A stretch of 64,000 bases of DNA from Fen-1273 sp963748405. Lineage in GTDB: Bacteria; Bacteroidota; Ignavibacteria; UBA10030; UBA6906. Location: the NCBI GenBank assembly GCA_963748405.1, contig CAVVIT010000007.1:310001-374000 (forward strand), read 5' to 3'. Under the pieces are notes generated by a model. The model was not told the DNA's origin and did no database searches. It worked only from the letters and a program-made list of their open reading frames with translations. Position 1 is the first letter of the stretch, and the number at the start of each line of letters is the position of its first letter. Of this stretch, positions 16,195 to 25,141 are shown piece after piece. The position numbers were made by a program, and so were the translations under genes.

Positions 16195-19100
16195 ATGATC
16201 AGAACCCGCACGCTGTTCACTCTTTCCGCCGCCCTGCTTGCGGTCACGCTTGCTGCATCCCAGTCGGTCGTCGACAAAAACAAGGGGACGTATAAGCAGC
16301 GCCTGCACGGCATCATGGAAGGGAACCTCGTCGAGACGGTCTATTACAACTTCGGCGAGGTCGCCGACTGGCAGAACTATGCGACGATCAGCGGCGTCTG
16401 GCCGAAGAACACCAACCACACCTACATCGACGGCGTGGCGGTCATCGTGCAGGCCGAAACGAAGGGCGCAACGGGGGTCATTCATCCCCTGGAAACGGAC
16501 TACTACGAGTACACCAGGTACGACCCGGCCACGTCGACTCCGTACGGCTGGGAGCCTCTCCCCGGATATGCGAATCCATTCCAGGCGAATCCCATCCCTG
16601 CCCAGAGCACGGACCCGGGGACGTGGCCCTCACACTGGCCGGACCGCCCCGCGTCATGGGACGGATACTGGAACGGGTTTTTCGGCAAAGGGGTGCAGAA
16701 CGCGGATCTCGAAACGTATTTCGTCTTCGACGACAATTCCGACAGGCAGTACATACAGGCCCCCTATTACTTCTTCCCGGACGCCGCGGACTCGACGAGG
16801 GGAGGGCTCGGCATGCAGGTGCACGCCCGTGGGTTCCAGTGGTCGCAGGTCCTCGCCGAAGACGTGATCTTCTGGTACTACGAGATCACGAATATGGGGA
16901 CGACGGACTACGCCAAAACCGTCTTCGCACAGTACGTTGACTGGGGCATCGGCGGGCACGACAACTCGTCGAACAACGCCGGGAGCTACAACAAGCAGCT
17001 CAATATCTCCTACGCCTGGTCGACCGTCGCGTACGGAAGCCCCGGGAACTGGAGCCCCGTCGGTTACTCCGGGTACGCCTTCCTTGAGAGCCCCGGGATC
17101 TCGGACGACAACATTGACAACGACCAGGACGGCCTCACGGACGAACGGCGGGACAACAATGCGAGTGTCTTCATCACCGACCCGTTCAAGGACCCGTTTC
17201 TGAGGGATGTGCAGTCTGACACGGCGAAGTTCTTCAAGTTCTACGGGTATCACTGGCAGCCGCACTGGGACGCGGATGAGAACTGCAACTGGCGCACGTT
17301 CACAGACCTGAACCACAACGGGAAATGGGATCCGGGCGAACCGCTGAACGACGACGTCGGGACCGACGGGCTCGGGCCGCTGGACCCCGGGTATCCGGGA
17401 CCCGATCCGGACGGGACGGAAGGAAACGGAAAACCGGATCAGGGGGAGCCGAATTTCGGGCAACTGGACAAGGACGAGTCGGACCAGCTCGGCCTGACCG
17501 GGTTCCTTATCGCCGCGGTCCACACGTACGACCTGAACAACGACGAGAGGAACTGGACGGCGTTCACGACCCTCCCCGCGCCTCCGGACCAGCAGCCGGC
17601 CCTTCAGAACGTCAACCTCGGGAACTGGTTCTCGAGCTTCATATTCCACATGAACGGCCGCAATACGTACAGCGCGTCGACGGGACAGTCCCAGCCGACC
17701 GGCGAGACGCAACGGTTCTCCATGGCGCTGATCTTCGGCAATAACACCGCCGACCTTTTCACGAAGAAAAGGACCGTCCAATCGATCTACAACGCTTCGT
17801 ACCAGTTCGCCAAGCCGCCCGCCAAGCCGATCGTGAAGGCCATCCCCGGCAACGGGCGGGTGACGCTCTACTGGGACAGCCACGCGGAACAGACGTTCGA
17901 CGCGTTTTATCAGAAATACGATTTTGAAGGATACCGGGTCTACCGGAGCACGGAATCGAATTTCCTCTCCGCGCAGATCATCACGGATGCCTATGGCAAT
18001 CCGACGTTCAGGCAGCCGATCGCGCAGTTCGACCTTGTGGACAGCGTCACGGGGCTTTTCCCCATCAGCGTCAACGGCGCGATGTTTTACCTGGGGAATG
18101 ACAGCGGACTCCAGCATTCGTTCATTGACACCACCGTCCAGAACGGACAGACATACTACTATGCCGTCTGTTCGTACGACCAGGGGTTCTTGACGACGAA
18201 CGTGACGGGGCAGTCCCTGGGCATACCCCCGTCCGAGTGCACGAGCATTATCAACGTCGATGTCAACGGTGTCGTGAAGACAGACGTGAACACCGCGGTC
18301 GTCATTCCCCGCGCTCCCTCGGCGGGGTATGTCCCCGGAAAAATCACCACGGCGGCGAGCGGGCCGGCCACGGGGAGCGTCCAGTTGCAGCTCATTGATC
18401 CCGACTCGCTGAGCAACAACCACAACTTCGTCCTCTCGTTCGTCGATTCGACGGTGTTTCACAACAATCCCAATCCCTGGTACACGCTCGTTGACATGAC
18501 GGCGAAAGATACGCTCCTGAATATGGTGAAGCTCAAGACCTCGCAGGACGTCACGACCGTCATGGAGGGCTTTGCCGTCCAGATCAACAATGCGCAGACA
18601 GTCGGGATCAACACGGACAGCACGGGCTGGAAGGTGGGGAACTCGAACCTCCTGGTGACGGTCGGGTTCGATTCCAGGTATGCGAAGGCGCTGCAGGCGC
18701 GCAGGGTGAATCTCCCTTCCGATTTCGACATCACGTTCATGCCGCCGGGCCAGGGGGATATTTCCTTTCCGTCGAATTCGTTCGCGACGCAGGGAACCCA
18801 GTCGAACATTACGATACGCGACCTCACCGACGGGGTCAGCCATATGTCCTTCCTCTTCTACGACAACAACGCGGACGGGCTCTTCAACGCGGGGCAGGCG
18901 GACACGGATGTCGTCTTCATCATTTGCGGGGACAGCGCGGGCCTGCCGCCGGCCGACTTTGCCACTTCCAACAAATCCTGGTCGGTCACGTTCATGCAGG
19001 ACCCCAAGATACCCCAGTCGCAGCAGATTTATCCGAAGCCGGGGGACGTGTACCATATCGCGACCACGAAACCGTACCGGACGGGGGAAACCGTCAGATT

Positions 19101-19458
19101 CCAGACGCAGTCTCCCGTGCTCGATCCGGGGAAGGCCCGCACGGACCTGAGCCGGATTCTTGTCGTCCCCAATCCCTATGTAGGAGGGGCGTCGTGGGAA
19201 CCCCAGCCGTTGACCGTCGGCCGCGGAGACCGGCTCATCTATTTCATCCACCTCCCCCACCAGTGCACGATCAGGATTTATACGATGAGCGGCCACCTGG
19301 TGCAGACGCTCCAGCACCAGGCGGGCATCGACGACGGGCAGGAGCCCTGGAATCTCGTCTCCCGGGACGGGATGAACATCGCCTTCGGTGTCTACGTGTA
19401 TCACGTGGACGCTCCCGGGATCGGCACGTATGTGAGCAGGTTTGCTGTTGTGAAATAA
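16195..19458 (+). CDS. Large exported surface protein with calcium-loop and FN3-like parts and T9SS-like tail
   Basis: A 1087-residue protein with a signal peptide (LFTLSAALLAVTLAASQS). I do not recognise a catalytic domain. Visible parts are two Asp-rich loops that resemble calcium sites (DNIDNDQDGLTDE near residue 305 and LNHNGKWDPGE near residue 373), a fibronectin-III-like stretch near residues 540-640 (GRVTLYWDSHAEQTFD and EGYRVYRS), and a C-terminal region with VVPNPYVGG, IRIYTMSGHLVQTL and FGVYVYHVD, a variant of the T9SS sorting domain. It lies where a SusD-like protein would be expected, between the TonB receptor and a PorV-like protein, and may be its surface partner (inference). 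Confidence 0.75.
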   Translation: MIRTRTLFTLSAALLAVTLAASQSVVDKNKGTYKQRLHGIMEGNLVETVYYNFGEVADWQNYATISGVWPKNTNHTYIDGVAVIVQAETKGATGVIHPLETDYYEYTRYDPATSTPYGWEPLPGYANPFQANPIPAQSTDPGTWPSHWPDRPASWDGYWNGFFGKGVQNADLETYFVFDDNSDRQYIQAPYYFFPDAADSTRGGLGMQVHARGFQWSQVLAEDVIFWYYEITNMGTTDYAKTVFAQYVDWGIGGHDNSSNNAGSYNKQLNISYAWSTVAYGSPGNWSPVGYSGYAFLESPGISDDNIDNDQDGLTDERRDNNASVFITDPFKDPFLRDVQSDTAKFFKFYGYHWQPHWDADENCNWRTFTDLNHNGKWDPGEPLNDDVGTDGLGPLDPGYPGPDPDGTEGNGKPDQGEPNFGQLDKDESDQLGLTGFLIAAVHTYDLNNDERNWTAFTTLPAPPDQQPALQNVNLGNWFSSFIFHMNGRNTYSASTGQSQPTGETQRFSMALIFGNNTADLFTKKRTVQSIYNASYQFAKPPAKPIVKAIPGNGRVTLYWDSHAEQTFDAFYQKYDFEGYRVYRSTESNFLSAQIITDAYGNPTFRQPIAQFDLVDSVTGLFPISVNGAMFYLGNDSGLQHSFIDTTVQNGQTYYYAVCSYDQGFLTTNVTGQSLGIPPSECTSIINVDVNGVVKTDVNTAVVIPRAPSAGYVPGKITTAASGPATGSVQLQLIDPDSLSNNHNFVLSFVDSTVFHNNPNPWYTLVDMTAKDTLLNMVKLKTSQDVTTVMEGFAVQINNAQTVGINTDSTGWKVGNSNLLVTVGFDSRYAKALQARRVNLPSDFDITFMPPGQGDISFPSNSFATQGTQSNITIRDLTDGVSHMSFLFYDNNADGLFNAGQADTDVVFIICGDSAGLPPADFATSNKSWSVTFMQDPKIPQSQQIYPKPGDVYHIATTKPYRTGETVRFQTQSPVLDPGKARTDLSRILVVPNPYVGGASWEPQPLTVGRGDRLIYFIHLPHQCTIRIYTMSGHLVQTLQHQAGIDDGQEPWNLVSRDGMNIAFGVYVYHVDAPGIGTYVSRFAVVK

Positions 19459-19486
19459 CGATCAGAATTTCCCGGATGCTTTCCCT

Positions 19487-20515
19487 ATGAAAACAATCGT
19501 GCGGTTCATCGCGGCGATCGGCATTCTCACCCCGGGCATACTGCTCGGACAGGGGAACTCGAAAAGCGGAACTGTCGCCGCAACATTTCTGGAGATTCCC
19601 GTCGGCGCCCCTGCCGTGGCGATGGGAAGCGCCTTCGTCAGCCTGGCCAACGACGCGACATCGCTGTACTGGAACCCGGCCGGGGCGGCGTGGCTCGTCC
19701 AGAGCGAGGTGCTTGCGGTCCATACGAACTGGATCGCCGACACGCGGTTCGACTATGCCTCGTTCGTGCTGCCGCTGGAGGATTTCGGGACCCTCGGCGT
19801 CAATGTCACCTCGCTCAGCATGGACGATATGAAGGTGACGACGGTGGTCATGCCGGAGGGGGACGGGGAGTACTTCAGTGCGGGGGATCTCGCCGTCGGC
19901 GTCTCGTATGCGCACAGGCTGACCGACCGGTTCACGATCGGCGTCAACGCGAAGTACATCCAGGAGACCATCTGGCACGAGAGCGCATCGGCATTCGCGA
20001 TCGACATCGGCACAATTTTCCGGACCGACCTGATCGGGGGACTCACGATCGGTGCCACGCTCTCGAACTTCGGCACCAGCATGACGATGTCGGGGCGTGA
20101 CACGCGGCAGTTCGGCATTCTCGACCCCTCCAAGCCCGGAACAAACAGCCAGATCCCGGAGGACATCGAGCTGGACTCCTGGAGCCTGCCGCTCCTGTTC
20201 CAGATCGGCGTCTCCACGACGGCGTTCAAGACGGACAAGTACCGGCTCACGATCGCCGTGGATGCCCTCCATCCGAACGATGATTACGAGAGCCTCAATG
20301 TGGGGGGTGAGTTCGCCTTCCAGGATATTGTCTTCCTGCGGGGAGGCTACAACGCGCTGGGTCTCCCCGACAGGGAAGGGGGCCTCTCGTTCGGATTCGG
20401 ACTCTCCTCGGCGAGCTTCCTGAGCAGCAGCACCGTCGTAAAGTTCGACTACGCGTTCCGTAACATGGGCCGGCTCTCCAACGTCAACGTCTTTTCGCTC
20501 TCCGCGAGGTTCTGA
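19487..20515 (+). CDS. PorV/PorQ-family outer-membrane barrel protein
   Basis: A 342-residue protein with a signal peptide (FIAAIGILTPGILLGQ). The opening after it, FLEIPVGAPAVAMGSAFVSLANDATSLYWNPAGAA, is the hallmark of the PorV/PorQ (UPF0164) family, and the rest alternates as a beta-barrel ending in SARF. In Bacteroidota PorV is part of T9SS and shuttles cargo to the attachment complex; family members next to TonB receptors are often specific to one locus. Here it follows the large T9SS-tailed protein by 28 bases and probably helps export or anchor it (inference). Confidence 0.88.
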   Translation: MKTIVRFIAAIGILTPGILLGQGNSKSGTVAATFLEIPVGAPAVAMGSAFVSLANDATSLYWNPAGAAWLVQSEVLAVHTNWIADTRFDYASFVLPLEDFGTLGVNVTSLSMDDMKVTTVVMPEGDGEYFSAGDLAVGVSYAHRLTDRFTIGVNAKYIQETIWHESASAFAIDIGTIFRTDLIGGLTIGATLSNFGTSMTMSGRDTRQFGILDPSKPGTNSQIPEDIELDSWSLPLLFQIGVSTTAFKTDKYRLTIAVDALHPNDDYESLNVGGEFAFQDIVFLRGGYNALGLPDREGGLSFGFGLSSASFLSSSTVVKFDYAFRNMGRLSNVNVFSLSARF

Positions 20516-20518
20516 CCC

Positions 20519-22135
20519 GTGCGGACACGAGGCCCTCATTCCCGCCGTACGCAGGGATTGCGGCGGGTCGCCGCTTTCTCCGCCGTCATCGCCCTGATGA
20601 CACAGTGTGCGCTCTCCCAGCCCGGGAACGAAGTCGACCGGCGGTACCCTGTGACCGATCCGAAGAACTACACGCGCGTGGTGGCCACGGTCGGAGACAT
20701 CACCATCACCGCCCAGGAGTTTCTCCTCAGCTACGAGTTCGGACCGGCATTCGCGAAGCGGCAGAAGGACTCCCGGCAGCGCTATCTCGACTTCATGATC
20801 AACGAGAAGCTTCTCGCGCTCGACGCAAGGGCTCACGGCCTTCAGAATTCGGCTCGTGTCAGGCGGTCGCTCGAAGAGCTGGAAGGGGACATGGCCACCG
20901 AGGAGCTGTACAAAGACGATGTCCTCGGCCGGGTCCGCGTCACGAAGGCGGAGATTGAACGGGGGATGCGCGAAGAACGGATTCACTATTCGCTGCGGTG
21001 GCTTTTTGCCCCCGGCCCCGGCGGGGGCTCGACCCTTGATTCCGCGTTGCAGGGGGGAACGCCTTTTGACACGCTCTTTGCCCGGCAGCTCCGGGAGGGC
21101 GTAAAGAGCGATGACCGCTCCATGGAAACAACACTGTTCAAGCTCAGGCGCACGAGCCCGGTTCTAGCGGCGGTGGCCGATACGCTCCACCCAAACACGA
21201 ACTCCGCGCCCGTGCGCGGCCCCGACGGCTGGTATGTCCTCAGGATCACGGGCGGCTGGCGGGACATGAGCTTGAGCGAGACGGAGTCTCTGAAGCTCGA
21301 AGAGGACGCGCGAAGCGGGCTGACGCAGGAAAAATCGGACAGCCTGTCTGACCCGTACGTCCGGACCATCATGCTGGAACGAAACCCCGTGATCATCCGC
21401 TCGACGTTCAACAGGCTGGAGGCCTGGCTCGCGCGCATTTGGGTCAAGCCCGACCGGCTCGCGGCCTGGGAGCTTGCTTCCCGGTCCGATTCGGCGGCGG
21501 TTTCCCGGATCGACGCGTTCGGCCGCGATACGCTGGTCTCGCTCACGGGAGGCTGCCTGCGGCTTGAAGGATTCCTGTCGTGGTACAGGGCGCGCGACAC
21601 GTACTTCCGGCTGAACACGGTCTCCGAGCCGGCGTTTTTCGTTTCCGTGGAAGAACTCGTCTGGCGCATGGTGCGGGACAGGCTCCTCGTGGACCGGGCG
21701 GTCAGGAGGAACCTGCAGGAGAAGGATCCGGTGAAAAAGCAGCTCAGGTGGTGGGACGACAAAATCCTCTTCGGCGAGGAAAAGACTTTTCTTGCCCGCG
21801 CCATCGATCTGAGTGATTCCGCCTGCCGTGCCTACTACGATGCAAACACGAGGGATTACCGGGCCGACTCGGCGGCCGTGCAGCCCTACGAACGCGTCAA
21901 AGACCAGGTGCGCAAGGACCACTATGCGTTTGAGTTGAAAAAGAACATGCTCCACAGGCTCCTCGCGCTCAAAAGGAAATACCGCGTCGACATCAAGAAC
22001 GACGTCCTGTTGAGCCTCCCCGTCGACGTCGAGAATAATCCCAGGGCGATCGACGTCTACATCGCCAAGAAGGGGGGGACGTTCCCGCACCCCGCGTTCC
22101 CCGTGATAGACTTCGAGTGGGCGACATGGATGTGA
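20519..22135 (+). CDS. Exported parvulin/SurA-like peptidyl-prolyl isomerase or chaperone
   Basis: A 538-residue protein starting with GTG three bases after the PorV-like gene. A signal peptide (VAAFSAVIALMTQCALS) precedes a SurA-like helical region (ITAQEFLLSYEFG, YLDFMINEKLLALDARAHGL, VRRSLEELEGDMATEELY). A parvulin-like domain should span about residues 155-255, but it is diverged: IHYSLRWLFAP replaces the usual ARHIL strand while GTPFDTLF and GPDGWYVLRI remain. The rest is helical and unassigned. It likely assists folding of the neighbouring outer-membrane and surface proteins. Its end overlaps the start of the sugar-binding lipoprotein gene. Confidence 0.75.
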   Translation: MRTRGPHSRRTQGLRRVAAFSAVIALMTQCALSQPGNEVDRRYPVTDPKNYTRVVATVGDITITAQEFLLSYEFGPAFAKRQKDSRQRYLDFMINEKLLALDARAHGLQNSARVRRSLEELEGDMATEELYKDDVLGRVRVTKAEIERGMREERIHYSLRWLFAPGPGGGSTLDSALQGGTPFDTLFARQLREGVKSDDRSMETTLFKLRRTSPVLAAVADTLHPNTNSAPVRGPDGWYVLRITGGWRDMSLSETESLKLEEDARSGLTQEKSDSLSDPYVRTIMLERNPVIIRSTFNRLEAWLARIWVKPDRLAAWELASRSDSAAVSRIDAFGRDTLVSLTGGCLRLEGFLSWYRARDTYFRLNTVSEPAFFVSVEELVWRMVRDRLLVDRAVRRNLQEKDPVKKQLRWWDDKILFGEEKTFLARAIDLSDSACRAYYDANTRDYRADSAAVQPYERVKDQVRKDHYAFELKKNMLHRLLALKRKYRVDIKNDVLLSLPVDVENNPRAIDVYIAKKGGTFPHPAFPVIDFEWATWM

Positions 22136-23445
22136 ACCCCCTGCTTCGCCCGCTGGCTCCGGTCGCGCTCTGCGCTCTTCTTCTCCTTCCAGGGTGCAGC
22201 CGCGGCGGGGGAACCGGCCCCGGCGGCCCTTCCGGCGTCGTCCTCACGTACTGGCCCGCGCCGAACCCGCAGGAGATTCTGCTTGCCGATACGCTCGTCG
22301 CCCTCTGGAACCGGCTTCACCCGGAGATACGCGTCGAAATGCAGCCGATACCGGTGAGCATCTCCACCGAAGAAGTCCTCCTTGCCGCGATCGCCGGAAA
22401 AACCACCCCCGACGTCTGCTCCAACATCTGGCCCGGCGCCCTCCACGACTACACGCAGGCGGGAGGGCTCGTCCGGCTCGATGATTTTCCGGATTTTGAT
22501 TCCCTGATGAGCGTGCGGACCCCCCGTGAGCTCCTGGAGCGGTTCCGCGTGGCGGACGGACATTTTTACGAAGTCCCGTGGAAGACGAACCCCGTCATGA
22601 TGATATGCAACATGCGTCTCCTCCGCGAAGCCGGCGTCGACCGCGTCCCGGCCACCTACGGCGAGTACCTCTCGGCGGGGGAAAAAGTTCTCGCGCACAG
22701 CTACGAAGGAGGGGCGGGGAGCATCTGGATGGGGGACAGGGATGTCCGCCCGATCTGGTGGCAGCGCCTCTTCGATTTCTATCCGTTTTACATCGCCGCC
22801 TCCGGGGGGCGCACGCTCTTCACGGACGGCCGGCCCTCGTTCGGCGACAGCGCCGCCTCGCAGGTCTTTGCATTCTTCAGGGAGTGCTACGGAAGAAAGT
22901 ACTTTCCCCGGACGTTCTTCCAGGGGGGGGACCCCTTCCTCATGGAAAAGAAGGCCACCCATTTCTCCGGCCCGTGGGAAGTCGCCTCGATACGCAAATT
23001 CGCCCCGCAGATGGAATTCGCGGTCGGCCCGGTTCCCGTTCCCGACGGACACCGGGGACCGGTCTACACCTACGGGGACTACAAGAACATTTCGATATTC
23101 AGCACGACGAAGCATCCGAAGGAAGCCTGGGAGTTCGTGAAGTTCCTCGTGAGCGCGGAACACGACCTCCTCCTCCTCAGCATTTGCGATCAGATCCCGG
23201 TCCGGGGGGACCTGCTCGAGAACCCGCTCTTCGCCGGGTATTTCAGGAAAAACCCCGCCATGATCGAGTTCGCCCGGCAGGCCGTCTACACGCGCGGGAT
23301 GGACGACGCCCCCGATCTCAAGGAGATATTCGACGGCATCGCGCAGGAGTATGAATCGTGCGCCGTGTACGGCCGCGTGAGCCCTCCGCGGGCGATCAGC
23401 GACGCCGTCGGCCGCACGAACCTCATCGTGGAGTGGAACAGGTGA
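22126..23445 (+). CDS. ABC transporter sugar-binding lipoprotein
   Basis: A solute-binding protein of the extracellular family 1 (MalE/UgpB-like), about 439 residues. I choose the ATG at 22126, inside the end of the previous gene; a GTG at 22117 is also possible. The N-terminus has a lipobox, LLLLPGCS, so it is a lipoprotein at the cytoplasmic membrane. VVLTYWPAPNP, KTTPDVCSNIWPGAL, GHFYEVPWKTNPVMMICN and a late HPKEAWEFVKFLVS are standard for the family. Its gene overlaps that of the first permease by four bases (GTGA). Substrate is inferred as mannose-containing oligosaccharides from the GH2 and GH130 genes in the locus. Confidence 0.92.
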   Translation: MDVNPLLRPLAPVALCALLLLPGCSRGGGTGPGGPSGVVLTYWPAPNPQEILLADTLVALWNRLHPEIRVEMQPIPVSISTEEVLLAAIAGKTTPDVCSNIWPGALHDYTQAGGLVRLDDFPDFDSLMSVRTPRELLERFRVADGHFYEVPWKTNPVMMICNMRLLREAGVDRVPATYGEYLSAGEKVLAHSYEGGAGSIWMGDRDVRPIWWQRLFDFYPFYIAASGGRTLFTDGRPSFGDSAASQVFAFFRECYGRKYFPRTFFQGGDPFLMEKKATHFSGPWEVASIRKFAPQMEFAVGPVPVPDGHRGPVYTYGDYKNISIFSTTKHPKEAWEFVKFLVSAEHDLLLLSICDQIPVRGDLLENPLFAGYFRKNPAMIEFARQAVYTRGMDDAPDLKEIFDGIAQEYESCAVYGRVSPPRAISDAVGRTNLIVEWNR

Positions 23446-24335
23446 ATGCTCTCCGGGACATACTGGCGAATGTGCGGCGGAGCGACAGGGGCGCCTACTG
23501 GTTCATCCTCCCGTACGTGATCTTCTTCCTCGCGTTTGTGGCCTACCCCCTGGTGTTCTCCTTCATCCTCGTCTTCAACAGGTGGAACATCGTCACGCCG
23601 ATGGAGTGGATCGGGCTGAAGAACTTCGACCGGCTCATCGGCGACGCCCTCTTTTACCGCTCGCTCATCAACACGCTGACGTTCCTTGTCATTCATATTC
23701 CGCTCCAGGTCGTCGTGGCGCTCGCCCTGGCCCTGCTTCTCAACACCGGCGTCCGGGGCCGGGGATTCTTCCGGGCGGTCTATTTCCTCCCGGTGGTCGT
23801 TTCCGGCGTGGCGGTCACGATACTCTGGCAGCAGATCTATTCGTTCGACGGTGGGGTCCTGAACGGCATTTTGCACGCCGCCGGGCTTCCTTCCGTTCCC
23901 TGGCTCGTGGATCCCCGCGTGGCGATGCCCTCGATCGCGATCATGGCGACGTGGAAGAACGTGGGGATCTATATCGTCCTCTTCCTCGTGGGGCTCCAGA
24001 ACATCCCCCGCGAGCTGTACGAGGCGGCGAGCCTCGACGGGGCGCGGCCGTTCAAACAGTTCCGCTATATCACGCTCCCGATGCTCAACCCGACGATCGT
24101 CGTTATCGTCGTCCTTTCCACGATCGGCGGGTTCTCGCTCTTCATCGAGCCGTACGTCCTCACGGGGGGCGGGCCCATGCAGAGCACCCTTTCCGGGATG
24201 CTCTATATCTATAACCAGGCCTTCTCGTTCGGGCATATGGGGTACGCCGCGACGCTCGGATTCGTCTACGCGCTCGTCATCCTGGGCGTCGTCGTGCTCC
24301 AGCGCCGCGTGATCGAATCGGAGATATCGTCGTGA
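23442..24335 (+). CDS. ABC sugar transporter permease (MalF-type)
   Basis: A 297-residue inner-membrane permease starting with GTG at 23442 in a GTGA overlap. It has six membrane segments, starting WFILPYVIFFLAFVAYPLVFS. The coupling EAA loop reads ELYEAASLDGARPFKQFRYITLPMLNP, near residues 188-215, where the ATPase docks. It pairs with the next gene and with the binding lipoprotein before it. No ATP-binding subunit is encoded in this locus. Confidence 0.95.
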   Translation: MNALRDILANVRRSDRGAYWFILPYVIFFLAFVAYPLVFSFILVFNRWNIVTPMEWIGLKNFDRLIGDALFYRSLINTLTFLVIHIPLQVVVALALALLLNTGVRGRGFFRAVYFLPVVVSGVAVTILWQQIYSFDGGVLNGILHAAGLPSVPWLVDPRVAMPSIAIMATWKNVGIYIVLFLVGLQNIPRELYEAASLDGARPFKQFRYITLPMLNPTIVVIVVLSTIGGFSLFIEPYVLTGGGPMQSTLSGMLYIYNQAFSFGHMGYAATLGFVYALVILGVVVLQRRVIESEISS

Positions 24336-25141
24336 AGACCCTGCTGAAATACGCGGCGCTCACGGCCGGTGCGGTCGTCTTCGCGTATCCGTTCCTCTGG
24401 ATGCTCGCCGGCTCGCTCAAGCCGGAGCTCGAGATCTCCAGCCTGAACATCTTCTCGGGGAATTTCTCGCTGCAGAGCTACGTCCAGGTGCTCCTCAAGA
24501 TCCCGCTCGCCCGGGCGTTCCTGAACAGCATGATCGTTTCGGCGGCCACCACCGCGTCGGTGGTCGTGTTCGGCTCGATGGTCGGGTATGCGCTCGCGAG
24601 GCTCCGTTTTCTCGGGCGGAAGACGCTGTACACGCTCATCCTCTTCACGATGACGATTCCGTTCCAGATCGTCCTCATCCCCCAGTACATCCTCATCGTG
24701 AAGCTCGGCTGGACGGACACGTATATGGCGCTGGTCGCCCCGACGATGATGAGCGCCTTCGGCATCATCCTCTTCAGGCAGTTCTTCATGGCGATCCCGC
24801 AGGCGCTCATCGACGCTGCGCGCGTCGACGGCTGCTCGGAGATGATGATCCTCTTCAGGATCATCTGGCCCCTGTCCCGCCCCGTGATCATTACGGTCGC
24901 CCTCCTGACGTTCATGGCGAACTGGAACGAGGTCCTCTGGCCCCTGATGGTCGTCAGGGAACAGTCGCTCATGACCATGCCGCAGATCGTCACGATATTC
25001 TCGACGGGGGGACAGGCGGAGACGCAGCTCGGGTATCTGCTTGCGGCCGCCACGCTCCTTTCGCTCCCCGTCATCATCGCCTACGGCTTCTTCCAGCGCT
25101 ATTTCATCGAAAGCATGGCATCAAGCGGACTCAAAGGATGA
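24332..25141 (+). CDS. ABC sugar transporter permease (MalG-type)
   Basis: A 269-residue inner-membrane permease beginning with GTG at 24332, overlapping the MalF-type gene by four bases. Six membrane segments are visible, and the EAA loop reads ALIDAARVDGCSEMMILFRIIWPLSRP. It is the second half of the translocation pore for the carbohydrate ABC importer. The stop overlaps the next start (ATGA), so translation of the exported glycosidase-like gene is likely coupled. Confidence 0.95.
   Translation: MKTLLKYAALTAGAVVFAYPFLWMLAGSLKPELEISSLNIFSGNFSLQSYVQVLLKIPLARAFLNSMIVSAATTASVVVFGSMVGYALARLRFLGRKTLYTLILFTMTIPFQIVLIPQYILIVKLGWTDTYMALVAPTMMSAFGIILFRQFFMAIPQALIDAARVDGCSEMMILFRIIWPLSRPVIITVALLTFMANWNEVLWPLMVVREQSLMTMPQIVTIFSTGGQAETQLGYLLAAATLLSLPVIIAYGFFQRYFIESMASSGLKG

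Noticed and set aside
13402..19404. Minus-strand frames of about 1000 residues opposite the TonB receptor and the large exported protein
   Set aside because: Both are rich in Arg, Val and His with no recognisable domain, while the plus strand has signal peptides and family motifs over the same span.
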